This document shows positions 43,813 through 53,296 of a DNA stretch of 64,000 nt, one piece after another. Under the pieces are notes generated by a model. That model was not told where the DNA came from. It saw nothing but the letters and a program-made list of their open reading frames with translations, and made no database searches. The DNA is from Zygaena filipendulae. Its lineage: Eukaryota; Arthropoda; Insecta; Lepidoptera; Zygaenidae. How positions within the stretch are numbered: position 1 is the first letter of the stretch; every line of letters begins with the position of its first letter. The stretch is from contig OU015679.1 of the NCBI GenBank assembly GCA_907165275.2, positions 558,001 to 622,000 of the forward strand. The letters run 5' to 3'. The position numbers and the translations under genes are program-made.

Positions 43813-46097
43813 ATGCCGTATTGTGAAGATTGCAAAGTTTTTGTTAGTCGTGTTCGTTGGATAGGTCACTTGCGAAGTATTGATCATAAAAATAAAAATT
43901 ATTCTACATTAAGTGAAGGTATCCTCAAAATTAATTCCGCTTTTCGCAACAGAATAGCCTCATATAAAGTTACATCATCGGATTCTGAGGATCAAACTTC
44001 AATAGAAAGTTTTTTAGATCATATACAAACTAAAATCAAATCGTTAATTGAAATGTCACTTAAGCAACATCACTGTGTCAAGGTCAATTTCGAATATTTT
44101 GGAGTTTTTCTCTTGTTAAAAAATGATTCCCAAGAGATAAAATCATTTGGCACGAAAAATTTTACTCTTTATCAAAATTGCAATCTTGATACTTTATTTT
44201 TCGAGGTAAAAACCAGTTTAATCAAAAAAGCAAGTGAATTTCAAGAGCGTGATAGTGGTTGGACATTTTTGCATAATTCCCATTTAGAAGTTAACATAAA
44301 CAAATACCAGCCTTTGCGTGGTTCAAGTTACATTGAGTTGCCTGCTTTAATCAAATCAAAGAAAGCCTGTTTAAATATAAAGAATAATGATAATTTTTGT
44401 TTTTTATGGTCAGTAACTGCTGCTTTGTATCCTGCTCAACGTCATTCTGATAGAGTTTCATCTTATCCTAAATTTAATGACGTGTTGAATGTGGATGGCT
44501 TATCGTTCCCAATGAGTTTCTCAGACATCGCTCGGTTTGAACAGAACAATCCGCATATATGTATTTTTGTATACGGTTTAAATGATAAGAAGTTAGTGGT
44601 CGGTCCACTTTACAAATCAGACGCGTTGAACAAAAAAGTTATTCATTTACTTTATCTTGAAGAAGGTGATATGTCGCATTACTGTTTGATAAAGGATCTG
44701 TCGCGTCTTGTTAGAAGTCAAATTACTAAGCATTGTAACAAATTGCACTTTTGCGATCATTGTTTACAATTTTTCAACTCGAACGATCAGTTATGTTCTC
44801 ATATCTGCGGAGGTGTGGCTACCGAATTACCTCCAAAAGGTTCCTTTATAGAATTTAAAAATTATGACCGAAAGCAAAACGTTCCTTTTGTTGTTTATGC
44901 AGACTTTGAAGCTATGCTCGAAACTTACGATAGTTGCGAACCCGATCCGTTAAAATCTTCTACAGTGACTCAACAGCGACATGTACCTGTAGCTTTTGCC
45001 TATCACCTCGTTTGTACAGTAGATTCACGATACAACCACATAACCTCATATAGAGGACGTGATTGTGCTGATAAGTTTGTTAAATCTATTTGTGACGATG
45101 CAAAGAAAATCAGCGAAATATTAAATAAAAACGTGCCTATCGTTTTTACTGATACTGATGCTTATAATTATGAGAATGCAGAGACTTGTCACATTTGCGA
45201 GGGTCTAATAACAGTAGATAAAGTTCGTGATCATTGTCATTTGACAGGACAGTTCCGTGGCGCTGCTCATAGTTACTGTAATTTAAAATATCAAGTACCA
45301 AAGTTCTTGCCTGTTGTCTTTCATAACCTGTCTGGTTATGATTGTCATCTTTTTATCAAAGAATTAGGGAAAGCCCCTGGGTCTATTAAGGTAATACCGA
45401 AAACAAAAGAAAACTATATTTCTTTCACAAAGTTTATTCCGATTTCTGGTCAAGATTATTTTCAAATAAGATTTGTGGATTCATTCAAGTTTTTGGGGAC
45501 AAGCATAGAAAAGTTAGCCGCAACCATGAAAAAGGATGAATTTAGATACTTAAAATCTTACTATCCTGATGAAAAACACTTTAATCTGCTCACTCGAAAA
45601 GGAGTGTATCCATATGATTACATGTCTAGTTGGGAACGATATGCTGATACCTGTTTACCGTCTAAAGACAGTTTTTTTAACTCGCTTACGAATGAGTCAA
45701 TTACCGATGAAGATTACGAACACGCTCGAGCGATGTGGCTTGAGTTTTCTATTAATAATATGGGTCAATTTACTGACTTGTATCTCGAGTCAGACTTCCT
45801 TTTGTTGACTGATATCTATGAAAATTTTAGATTAACATGTAAACAATATTATCAACTCGATCCCGCCTTTTATCTTACTGCACCAAGTCTTTCATTTGAT
45901 GCAATGCTTTTAAAAACTCGCGTTCGGTTGGAACTTATAAGTGATTTAGAAATTTTTCGTTTGATACAACAAGGTATTAGAGGTGGCGTGTGCATGTGCT
46001 CCAAACGACACGCTAAAGCTAATCATAGATATCTGGAAACTTTTGACCCCTCTACGCCAAGCTCGTACATTATTTATTTAGATTGTAATAATTTGTA
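43813..46097 (+). pseudogene. Polinton DNA polymerase B, N-terminal and exonuclease part
   Basis: Protein-primed family B polymerase that copies the element. It starts with a C2H2 finger (CEDCKVFVSRVRWIGHLRSIDH). A region with KNNDNFCFLW and MSHYCLIKDLSRL follows, and Cys/His fingers near residue 315. The 3'-5' exonuclease has ExoI YADFEAM (about residue 361) and ExoII FHNLSGYDCHLF (about 502). Between them lies a CHIC...RDHCHLTGQFRGAAHSYCN module resembling an endonuclease VII zinc fold. Polymerase motif A begins at YIIYLDCNNLY, where the gene is cut at 46097 by a LINE. No other stop or frameshift is present. Confidence 0.93.
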
Positions 46098-48725
46098 CGT
46101 GTTTTACGTATTGTGTCGTCAATTGATCATGTGGCTTCGTATGGCCAGCTAGATGCCGATGCCTTTTCATACCACGACCTTATCCATCTCTCATACAAAA
46201 TCCGCCCTCCCAAAGCAAAACCGAAAATAGTGCTGCGCCGTAACTTTAAGGATGTGGATGCTGACGGGCTCAGAAATGATGCGGTGAAATCGGCGTGGTC
46301 TGCAGTGCTTAACGCTGAAAATGTTAACAGTGCTATCGCTATATTTAATTCCTTGCTCATTGAATTATACGACAAACATGCCCCTGTTCGAGCGGTGCGT
46401 ATAAAACACGTACCTGCCCCTTGGCTAACACCTGAAATTCGTGACCTCAAAACCAAGAAGGATTCGGCCAAGAACAAATACAAAATTAGCAGCACAAAGA
46501 TCAACGAATTAAGGTACCATAAAGCTAGGAACCGGTGCAATACAGCTTGTAGGGATGCACGGCGCCGCCATATCCATTCTTCTATCAACCCTTGCGACGC
46601 CTCTGCCACCTGGAAATTCTTAAGCACTGTTGGCATCGGGAAACAAAAACAGGATACATGTGCGCTAAATGTGGATGTCGAAGCATTAAATCGTCACTTT
46701 TGCAATAGTTGTGACTTCGACGCTGCCACCAAAGCAAGTACCATCTCTCACTATTCAAACTCTCCACCTTGTTCACATGATTCTTTTTCTTTCTCTCCTG
46801 TATCGGAATATGATGTTAAGAGGAATATTGAATCTATTTGTTCTAATGCTGTTGGTAGTGACGACATTGGTAGGACTATGATCATCCTGCTTCTTGACAT
46901 CCTGCTCCCTGTTATCGCTCATATTGTTAATCTTTCTCTAGCTTCTTCCTGTTTTCCTGATGCCTGGAAGCAGGCCACCGTGATCCCTATACCTAAGATC
47001 AAGGATCCATCTTCATTTTCACACTATCGACCGATCTCTATTCTTCCCTTCCTGTCCAAAGTTCTTGAGCGCCTTGTTCACTATCAACTCTCTACGTTTC
47101 TTTCTCAGAATAACCTTATGAATGAGTTCCAGTCCGGATTCCGCCCTGGGTATAGTACTGCTACTGCCCTTATAAAAGTTACTGATGACATTCGCCTGGG
47201 GATGGAAGAGCAGAAGGTAACTGTACTTACTCTTCTTGACTTCAGCAACGCATTCAACACAGTTGACTTTGACGTCCTGCTATCCTTAATGGAAACCCTC
47301 AATGTATCCTCTCCCGCCTTACTTTGGTTCCGCAGCTACCTGGATGGGCGCCAGCAGCGGGTCAAAATTGACGATAAATGTTCCAACCTGTGTAGTACTA
47401 CTGCTGGCGTCCCTCAAGGCGGAGTCCTCTCTCCCCTGTTGTTCTCCATCTTCATCAATCCCATTACTTCCACTCTCTCTTCCAAATTTCATCTTTATGC
47501 GGATGATCTTCAGCTGTATATGCAGGAGACGATCAACAACATCGCGCACGCTGTAGATACAATGAATGAGGATCTGCATAAGATTGCATCGTGGTCGGCG
47601 GCTCATGGTCTTACAGTGAATCCAAAAAAGTCCCAAGCAATCATCATAGGTAGCCCCCGTCAAATTGCAGCTATTGATCGTTCTTCTATTCTTCCTATTA
47701 CTTTTCAGGGTGTTCCTATACCTTATTGCGAGTTCGTTAAAAATCTTGGCGTATATTTTGATCGCACCTTCTCGTGGTCCCGCCAAATCGGTGAAGTAAG
47801 CAGGAAACTGTTTGCCTCATTGAGCTATTTAAGGCGGCTACGCAACTTTCTTCCCATCTCTACCAAAATTACCATTGCCCAATCCTTACTTTTGCCCATC
47901 CTTGATTATGCCGACGTCTGTTACACCAACATCACTGTCGAACAGCTGGACAAACTCGAACGGTTGCAGAATGTGTGTATCCGCTTCATATATGGATTGC
48001 GTAAGTTTGACCATGTTTCTGAATACAGGGTTAGGCTTGGCTGGCTCCCGATCCGATTGAGGCGCAATGTGCATATCCTGCATACAGTATATAAGGTACT
48101 ACATGATCCCATGGCCCCTACCTACCTTAAAGAACAATTTAAGTTCTGCTCCGACTGTAGTGGCCGTGCTCCTCGTTCCTCTACTTTTAAACTGATTGCT
48201 GTCCCTTTCCATAAATCACGGTTTTTCGAAAAATCCTTCACTGTCGAAAGTATACGCCTGTGGAACTCCCTCCCCGACTCGCTCAGACAGAAAGAGTCAT
48301 TGGGCTCTTTTAAAGCTGCACTTCAAAGGCACTATTTAACTCTAAGTGGCTATCTACAGAAATTATGATTAATGTATGTAGTGTAAAATATCATTTTATT
48401 TTTATTTTTATATGTGTATTATATCACCTATTGCTACGTGTATGTATATATGGCATATGTATGTATGTGTATAAAGTTGTATTATATTTAGGATATCTAA
48501 GTATTAGCGTTGTATTATCCTTATATAGTATATAGCTAGGTATTACGTTGTGCACCCAGCACCCGCTTCTAGTTTCTATTTACAGCTCTCTATCACCTTA
48601 AGGTTGCCTTGAAAAGATTGCCTCTAGCAATAAGGCCGCCTTTTGCTCTGTATTTACTTTTTATGTGTCTTAGTTTTTATTTTCTCTTCTGGGGCAATAA
48701 AGCATATTTGATTTGATTTGATTTG
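46098..48725 (+). mobile_element. CR1-like LINE inserted in polB (5' truncated)
   Basis: 2628 bp flanked by the 10-bp TSD ATAATTTGTA (46088-46097, 48726-48735). It lacks the 5' part and ends with an AATAAA-type signal followed by a short TTTGA microsatellite, the tail style of CR1/L2-group LINEs, not poly(A). It has one long open frame. Removing it and one TSD copy brings the polymerase frames into register, so insertion is recent and clean. Confidence 0.92.
46113..48368 (+). CDS. LINE endonuclease end and reverse transcriptase
   Basis: 751 codons open without a stop. The start is an artefact of truncation; the first residues are the endonuclease C-terminus (FSYHDLIHLSYK). RT motifs follow: WKQATVIPIPKI, YRPISILPFLSKVLERLV, LTLLDFSNAFNTVDFD, GVPQGGVLSPLLFSIFIN, FHLYADDLQLYM with the catalytic aspartates, and LGVYFD. 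A C-terminal thumb region with WLPIRLRRNVHIL and RLWNSLP follows, as in CR1/Jockey-group elements. There is no RNase H. The intact RT suggests a young, recently active family. The copy itself lacks most of the endonuclease. Confidence 0.92.
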   Translation: MSSIDHVASYGQLDADAFSYHDLIHLSYKIRPPKAKPKIVLRRNFKDVDADGLRNDAVKSAWSAVLNAENVNSAIAIFNSLLIELYDKHAPVRAVRIKHVPAPWLTPEIRDLKTKKDSAKNKYKISSTKINELRYHKARNRCNTACRDARRRHIHSSINPCDASATWKFLSTVGIGKQKQDTCALNVDVEALNRHFCNSCDFDAATKASTISHYSNSPPCSHDSFSFSPVSEYDVKRNIESICSNAVGSDDIGRTMIILLLDILLPVIAHIVNLSLASSCFPDAWKQATVIPIPKIKDPSSFSHYRPISILPFLSKVLERLVHYQLSTFLSQNNLMNEFQSGFRPGYSTATALIKVTDDIRLGMEEQKVTVLTLLDFSNAFNTVDFDVLLSLMETLNVSSPALLWFRSYLDGRQQRVKIDDKCSNLCSTTAGVPQGGVLSPLLFSIFINPITSTLSSKFHLYADDLQLYMQETINNIAHAVDTMNEDLHKIASWSAAHGLTVNPKKSQAIIIGSPRQIAAIDRSSILPITFQGVPIPYCEFVKNLGVYFDRTFSWSRQIGEVSRKLFASLSYLRRLRNFLPISTKITIAQSLLLPILDYADVCYTNITVEQLDKLERLQNVCIRFIYGLRKFDHVSEYRVRLGWLPIRLRRNVHILHTVYKVLHDPMAPTYLKEQFKFCSDCSGRAPRSSTFKLIAVPFHKSRFFEKSFTVESIRLWNSLPDSLRQKESLGSFKAALQRHYLTLSGYLQKL

Positions 48726-48735
48726 ATAATTTGTA

Positions 48736-49972
48736 TGGATATAGTATGTGTCAAACATTACCTCATTCAGACTTCAGATTTTTAAGCGATAGTGAAATTA
48801 AGAAGTTAGAGGTAAATATAGTACACATTACGGATGACGCTGAAAATGGCTTTATTCTTGAGGTTGATTTATTTTATCCTCCAAATTTACACACCCAACA
48901 CAATGATTTTCCATTTTGTCCTGAAAAAATTAAATCTCCCACAGGAAAAACAAAAAAATTAATACCCAACTTATATGACAAATATCACTACGTTATTCAT
49001 TACGTTCACCTTAAAAAATGCTTAGAACACGGTTTGGTTTTAAGAAAAATCCATCGAGCTATAACTTTCAAACAAAGTAATTTTTTAAAACAATATATAG
49101 ACCTTAATACTGAGCTGCGTCAAAGAGCTCAATCTGTTTTTGAACAAGATTTTTTTAAGTTGTTAAATAATAGTATATTTGGAAAAACATTGGAAAACAC
49201 AGAACAATGGGTAGATGTACGATTGATAAATAAGTGGTCAGACATGAATAACCAAACAAAAAAAATTATTGGTGCCGAGAAGTTGATAGCCAACCCAAAT
49301 TTTCACAGCGCATCAATATTTTCTGACGACCTAGTAGCAATACAAATGAAACGTTCAAGGGTTGTTCTAAACAAGCCGATCTACATTGGATTTGCTGTAC
49401 TCGAACTTTCTAAAAGTCATATGTATGACTTCCATTACTCAGTAATAAAGCCATTTTACGAAAATCGTATTGAAGTATGTTATACTGATACTGATAGTTT
49501 TATTTACAATATACAGACAGAAGATGTTTACAGAGATTTTAAAATGAATTTTCTAAAATATTTTGATACTAGCAGTTACGATTACAATAACAAGTTTGGT
49601 TTGCCAATTGTAAACAAAAAGATTCCTGGGTTGTTTAAGGATGAAATGGGTGGTAAGATAGTTAAGGAGTTTGTAGGGTTAAGGTCAAAGCTTTATTGTA
49701 TTAAAACTTCAGATAGAACGATTAAAAAAGCAAAAGGAACAAAACGAAATGTAATTAAAAATTTGCATGCATCAGACTATAAACATGTCTTATACAATTG
49801 TGATGTCGTTCGAAAAAGAAACGTTTTGTTTAAAACAATCAAGCATGAAATATTTACTCAATCCGTAAATAAAATTGCTCTTTCAGCCAATGATGATAAG
49901 CGGTTGTTAGAATCAGATAAGGTGACAACCATCGCCTGGGGTAATCAGACAATATTTGGTTGTACTGCTTAA
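48736..49972 (+). pseudogene. Polinton DNA polymerase B, C-terminal polymerase part
   Basis: Resumes after the LINE with the second half of motif A (YGYSMCQTLPH). Motif B follows (LLNNSIFGKTLENTEQ), then a palm segment with motif C VCYTDTDSFIY, where both catalytic aspartates are intact. The thumb (GLRSKLYCIK) and C-terminus close with a normal stop at 49970-49972. An AATAAA lies about 200 bp downstream (near 50170). The frame here differs from the upstream part by exactly the length of insert plus TSD. Otherwise no inactivating change is seen. Confidence 0.93.
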
Positions 49973-50301
49973 TTTTTTTCACTATTTCATAGAATGTAAC
50001 TATTAATATAGAGTATTATAAAATATTAGGTAGAAATAAGATTGTTTTAATTATCCGTAGGATAATGATTATTATAATTATATACGAAATTGTAAGCAAT
50101 ATTATGTAATAGATATGTATTAATATTAAGTAAATATGAATACAGTGTAAGTTAATTTTAGTGTTTTCTGAAATATAAATAAATTTTAAATTACATTAAA
50201 ACCAAGAGTTTTATTTGACTTTCACTTTGATACAAATACAATGTTGCTGTTTGAACATGTACCGACATGTTTCATTATAATCACAATAATAACATATAAC
50301 A

Positions 50302-50490
50302 TTACAACATAGAAATATGATCATCAGTCTCTGTGCTTGTACAAACAGTAACATGTTTAGACATGTTCCAACTTGGAAACTTCAACACATAGGCACTGTA
50401 GTTTTGTTTAGCTCCTCGAACAGTCATTACCGAGACGCGCTCGACCGAGGTACTGTCATCAGCTTCGTATCGATTTGGAATTGTAAGCAT
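50302..50490 (-). CDS. Small Polinton protein of unknown function (62 aa)
   Basis: ATG at 50490 opens MLTIPNRYEADDSTSVERVS, then VMTVRGAKQNYSAYVLKFPSW and a C-terminal VCTSTETDDHISML. Composition looks like a real protein (charged N-terminus, aromatic middle), but no family is recognised. It lies antisense to the putative first exon of the neighbouring + strand gene (donor AATT|GTAAGC at 50479). It is the last minus-strand frame next to polB. It could be chance. Confidence 0.4.
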   Translation of the reverse strand: MLTIPNRYEADDSTSVERVSVMTVRGAKQNYSAYVLKFPSWNMSKHVTVCTSTETDDHISML

Positions 50491-50565
50491 GCATTTTTTA
50501 TTTCTTAAATACCTACTATTATTCTGATAAGTGAACCGATTATAATTTTTTGATTGTTTCAGATC

Positions 50566-51009
50566 ATGTCTACTCCTAGTGATATATATGAACAATGCGC
50601 ACAAGATCCTCTAGAAGGGTTTAGTCAAGAATTTCCTGAAGTCAGCAAAAGGAAAAAGTCCAGAAAGCTGCAGCCAACGTTGCTTTCACAAACCACACAA
50701 GCCGCCTTTGAAGAGGTGTTTAACAAGAACGAAGATGGAGCATGCAGTTCATTGAGCAAGCAGAGTGTTAAAAAGAGGAGCTTTGGCACCACATTCGTAG
50801 CCAGCAGGGAGCCGTTAAGGAAAACAACAAAGCTAATTAAACTTAGCATTACTGACGTAAGCAATCCAGAAAATTCGTTGGTGTTAGTGAAGGCTCAATA
50901 TCCTGTTAAGGATGGAAGTGCAACAGATCATATTTTGGATGATGCTGAGGCATTAATTAACAAAATTTCAAAAACAATATGCGGCTATAGTGCATGTTTA
51001 TACATGTAA
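50566..51009 (+). CDS. Polinton protein of unknown function (147 aa)
   Basis: The ATG lies four bases after a good acceptor (GATTGTTTCAG|ATCATG), so it is probably spliced to an upstream exon; a donor GTAAGC occurs at 50479. The product begins MSTPSDIYEQCAQDPLEGF, is rich in Lys/Ser (SKRKKSRK, KQSVKKRS), then has a conserved-looking tail SLVLVKAQYPVKDG...ILDDAEALINKI. The tail is partly duplicated downstream (51060-51180). No family recognised. A nuclear role is possible from the basic patches only. Confidence 0.55.
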   Translation: MSTPSDIYEQCAQDPLEGFSQEFPEVSKRKKSRKLQPTLLSQTTQAAFEEVFNKNEDGACSSLSKQSVKKRSFGTTFVASREPLRKTTKLIKLSITDVSNPENSLVLVKAQYPVKDGSATDHILDDAEALINKISKTICGYSACLYM

Positions 51010-51059
51010 AATTAATAAGTAAGATGAAGAAAATAACGTAGAGGAAGACAAAGTATGTT

Positions 51060-51180
51060 GGCAATCCAAGTCGATGGTGCTAGTGACGGCTCAATATCCA
51101 GTTCAGGATGAAAGTGCTACAAATAATATTTTGGATGGTACTGAAGCATTAATTAACAAAATTTCAACGACAGTATAACG
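51060..51180 (+). pseudogene. Duplicated tail of the 50566-51009 gene
   Basis: Nucleotides encoding MVLVTAQYPVQDESATNNIL then DGTEALINKIST resemble codons for LVLVKAQYPVKDGSATDHIL in the gene just upstream (about 70-80% identity). No start is linked to it. An AATAAA (about 51248) downstream could serve both. Confidence 0.6.
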
Positions 51181-51363
51181 GCTATGTGTAAAATTTGTTA
51201 TTTGTTTATGTAAGATGACTCTATTTATATTCATATATGTTTTCGTAATAAAACAATGGTCTAATAAAATCGGTGTTTTCATAATACTATACGAGGGTAA
51301 GGTTTAGTAAAAAACCAAGTTATTATTAATTATTTTTAATGAAAAAATTAAAAGTGATAGATT

Positions 51364-51864
51364 TCAATTACTAAAATAGTTTTCTAAATAACATAATTTT
51401 AAACAAGTTACATTTTTTAACGCACAATATTTCTTATGATTAACACAGTTATGGTTGAATAAATCAGTACAGTACACTTTATGTAATGTAGAAAAGTTTG
51501 AAAAGCTTATTTCTTCAAGTTTCTTGCTTAAATCTATAACTTCGCAATTAGAGCATAATTCTTTGATCCACTTGATTTTTTCGATTCCTTTTACTAGGAC
51601 CTTTTTATGTTCTAAATAAGGAGCGATGACTCGTTGAAACTCTCTATAATCTATATAGCCTTCATTCCAGTAAATACCTCTGTTTCGTTGCAACCACTGA
51701 ACTTGTTTTTTTTCTTCGAATGTTAAAAAATTATAGGAGTATGGTGGTTTAACTAAAAATGTTTGTGTTTGGTATTTTGTTGCAATTGCCACTTCTTTAA
51801 CAATGAATTTATTATTCGCATCTTTAAAACCTTGAAGATCGGCTATTATAATGTCAGGATTCAT
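51364..51864 (-). CDS. Polinton protein with D-Q-G-F motif, unknown function
   Basis: 166 residues starting MNPDIIIADLQGFKDANNKF. The pattern of alternating strands, an acidic residue at the end of the first (IIIADLQGF) and a later KVLVKGIEKIKWIKELC resembles the start of an RNase H-like or DEDD exonuclease fold. Only parts of the catalytic set are obvious, so nuclease activity is speculation. The C-terminal third is rich in Cys/His (HNCVNHKKYC, CLKLC), perhaps metal-binding. The start codon overlaps the stop of the major capsid gene as ATGA, placing it last in that gene string. Confidence 0.6.
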   Translation of the reverse strand: MNPDIIIADLQGFKDANNKFIVKEVAIATKYQTQTFLVKPPYSYNFLTFEEKKQVQWLQRNRGIYWNEGYIDYREFQRVIAPYLEHKKVLVKGIEKIKWIKELCSNCEVIDLSKKLEEISFSNFSTLHKVYCTDLFNHNCVNHKKYCALKNVTCLKLCYLENYFSN

Positions 51865-53075
51865 GATAGTTTTTTGACCGTGCTGCTGAGTGGTTTATAC
51901 TCGATAATGCAATCGTTGAGTATAAGACAGTAGGCTGAAGTTTGATCAGGTATCTCAGAATCTGCTTCGAGTTCAACGCGTACGTCGACAACAGGCCCTG
52001 ACTTCAAATTGTCAATTTGTCTGGAGCAATCGATAACGAACAATGGCGTTAAATCTTTGAATTGCTTAGGGCTTAGCAAAGCTTCTGATCGCCTTCCATA
52101 ATACGACTGTTGAAATCTTGCGTATTGCTCGTATATTAAAGCAAATCTGTCATTTGCAAAGTTTATATTTAAATTTTCATATGGAAAGTAAGTTGAGTTA
52201 AGGTACACCTTGACGTTACTTAGGTTACAATGATCGAACTGCGCCATATCAGAACTTGCATTGTTCTTTCGGTTCGTTTGCAATCCAATAATTACATATC
52301 GTGGTTTTTCTATTTGAGATGCAGTTTTTATTGACCACGTATGTTTAGTGGTTTTAGGTAAAGCTGGATATTCATACAAATCCCAATTTCTAAATACAAT
52401 CTGGAGTGGTCGGTCTTTTTCTAAATACTTGAGAAGATTAATCTTTTCTCTATCTGAAACTCGTACGTGTGGTACTCGCCAAATTATTTTATTTATAATT
52501 ACGTCTTCAATAACCTCATCGTTGTTAAGTTTAACAGCGTTTAAATTTGTGTTGCTTCGTAACAATATCAATTCGTGCCGACAATTGATCACAACTTTTT
52601 GATAATCTTCAGCGAAGCCAAGTATATTTTTGAGGGGAATGGAAACTGCGAAACTGCCTCGGTGAGTATTTGTAATACCGCCTATATCCCAGCCCCAGGC
52701 TCTTGACATTTTAGATTCACTCTCATTCATTGAAACCAACGCTTTCATTGTAGTACTTATTCCTGCGTTTTTTATTTTATCTATTTCAACTCCGTTTAAC
52801 TCATACCGAATATCTTGAAATAGGTAAAGAAGAGAATTATTTGTAAAATTTACAGTGTTTACTTGCTCTTTAGTATCTCGTTTTTTAACATCAACTTGTC
52901 CTTCCAAGTATAAAGTGCTCGCTGATGGCAATATGTACAAATCTTGTTGGTTGATCGGAATGCGTATTTCATCATTCCTGTTGAAACTTGTTACATACGG
53001 TTTATATGAATGGAATTCGACCCCTTCAACGGAATTGTCGTAAGATGGAACAGATAAAACGTCTAAGATATTCAT
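51861..53075 (-). CDS. Major capsid protein (double jelly-roll)
   Basis: 404 residues. It matches the insect Polinton hexon-like capsid family: early RIPINQQDLYILPSASTLYL, YLFQDIRYELNGVEID, the mid-segment WRVPHVRVSDREKINLL, and the signature PRYVIIGLQTNR...FDHCNLSNVKVYLNS then YFPYENLNINF...YEQYARFQQSYY. Trimers of such double jelly-rolls build the pseudo-hexagonal capsid faces in the adenovirus/PRD1 lineage. No stop or frameshift. Start overlaps the preceding small gene and stop overlaps the next gene, both as ATGA. Confidence 0.93.
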   Translation of the reverse strand: MNILDVLSVPSYDNSVEGVEFHSYKPYVTSFNRNDEIRIPINQQDLYILPSASTLYLEGQVDVKKRDTKEQVNTVNFTNNSLLYLFQDIRYELNGVEIDKIKNAGISTTMKALVSMNESESKMSRAWGWDIGGITNTHRGSFAVSIPLKNILGFAEDYQKVVINCRHELILLRSNTNLNAVKLNNDEVIEDVIINKIIWRVPHVRVSDREKINLLKYLEKDRPLQIVFRNWDLYEYPALPKTTKHTWSIKTASQIEKPRYVIIGLQTNRKNNASSDMAQFDHCNLSNVKVYLNSTYFPYENLNINFANDRFALIYEQYARFQQSYYGRRSEALLSPKQFKDLTPLFVIDCSRQIDNLKSGPVVDVRVELEADSEIPDQTSAYCLILNDCIIEYKPLSSTVKKLS

Positions 53076-53296
53076 TTTAATAATCCGATTAATTTAAGGA
53101 ATGCTTTATTATCTTTATTTAACTTATTTTTTTTCCTACAAGATGTTTTGTTGAGGGTTACTCGCGCAGAACTGACGATTTTTGATTTTCGAATTAACTT
53201 ATTTTTTTTCCTATAAGGAGATGTTTTGTTGAGGGTTACTCGCGCAGAACTGATAGTTTTTGATTTTCGAGGCACGTATTTATTGTAATCAATCAT
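53072..53296 (-). CDS. Small basic Polinton protein with internal repeat
   Basis: 74 residues, very rich in Lys/Arg. SARVTLNKTS occurs twice (about residues 18-27 and 43-52), each flanked by RKKNKL and RKSK motifs; the end is NKAFLKLIGLLK. The nucleotide repeat is visible at 53140-53270. The composition recalls adenovirus core/mu-type DNA-condensing peptides, and its place between penton and major capsid genes fits a virion component. This role is inferred. It overlaps penton by 8 bases and the capsid gene by 4. Confidence 0.65.
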   Translation of the reverse strand: MIDYNKYVPRKSKTISSARVTLNKTSPYRKKNKLIRKSKIVSSARVTLNKTSCRKKNKLNKDNKAFLKLIGLLK

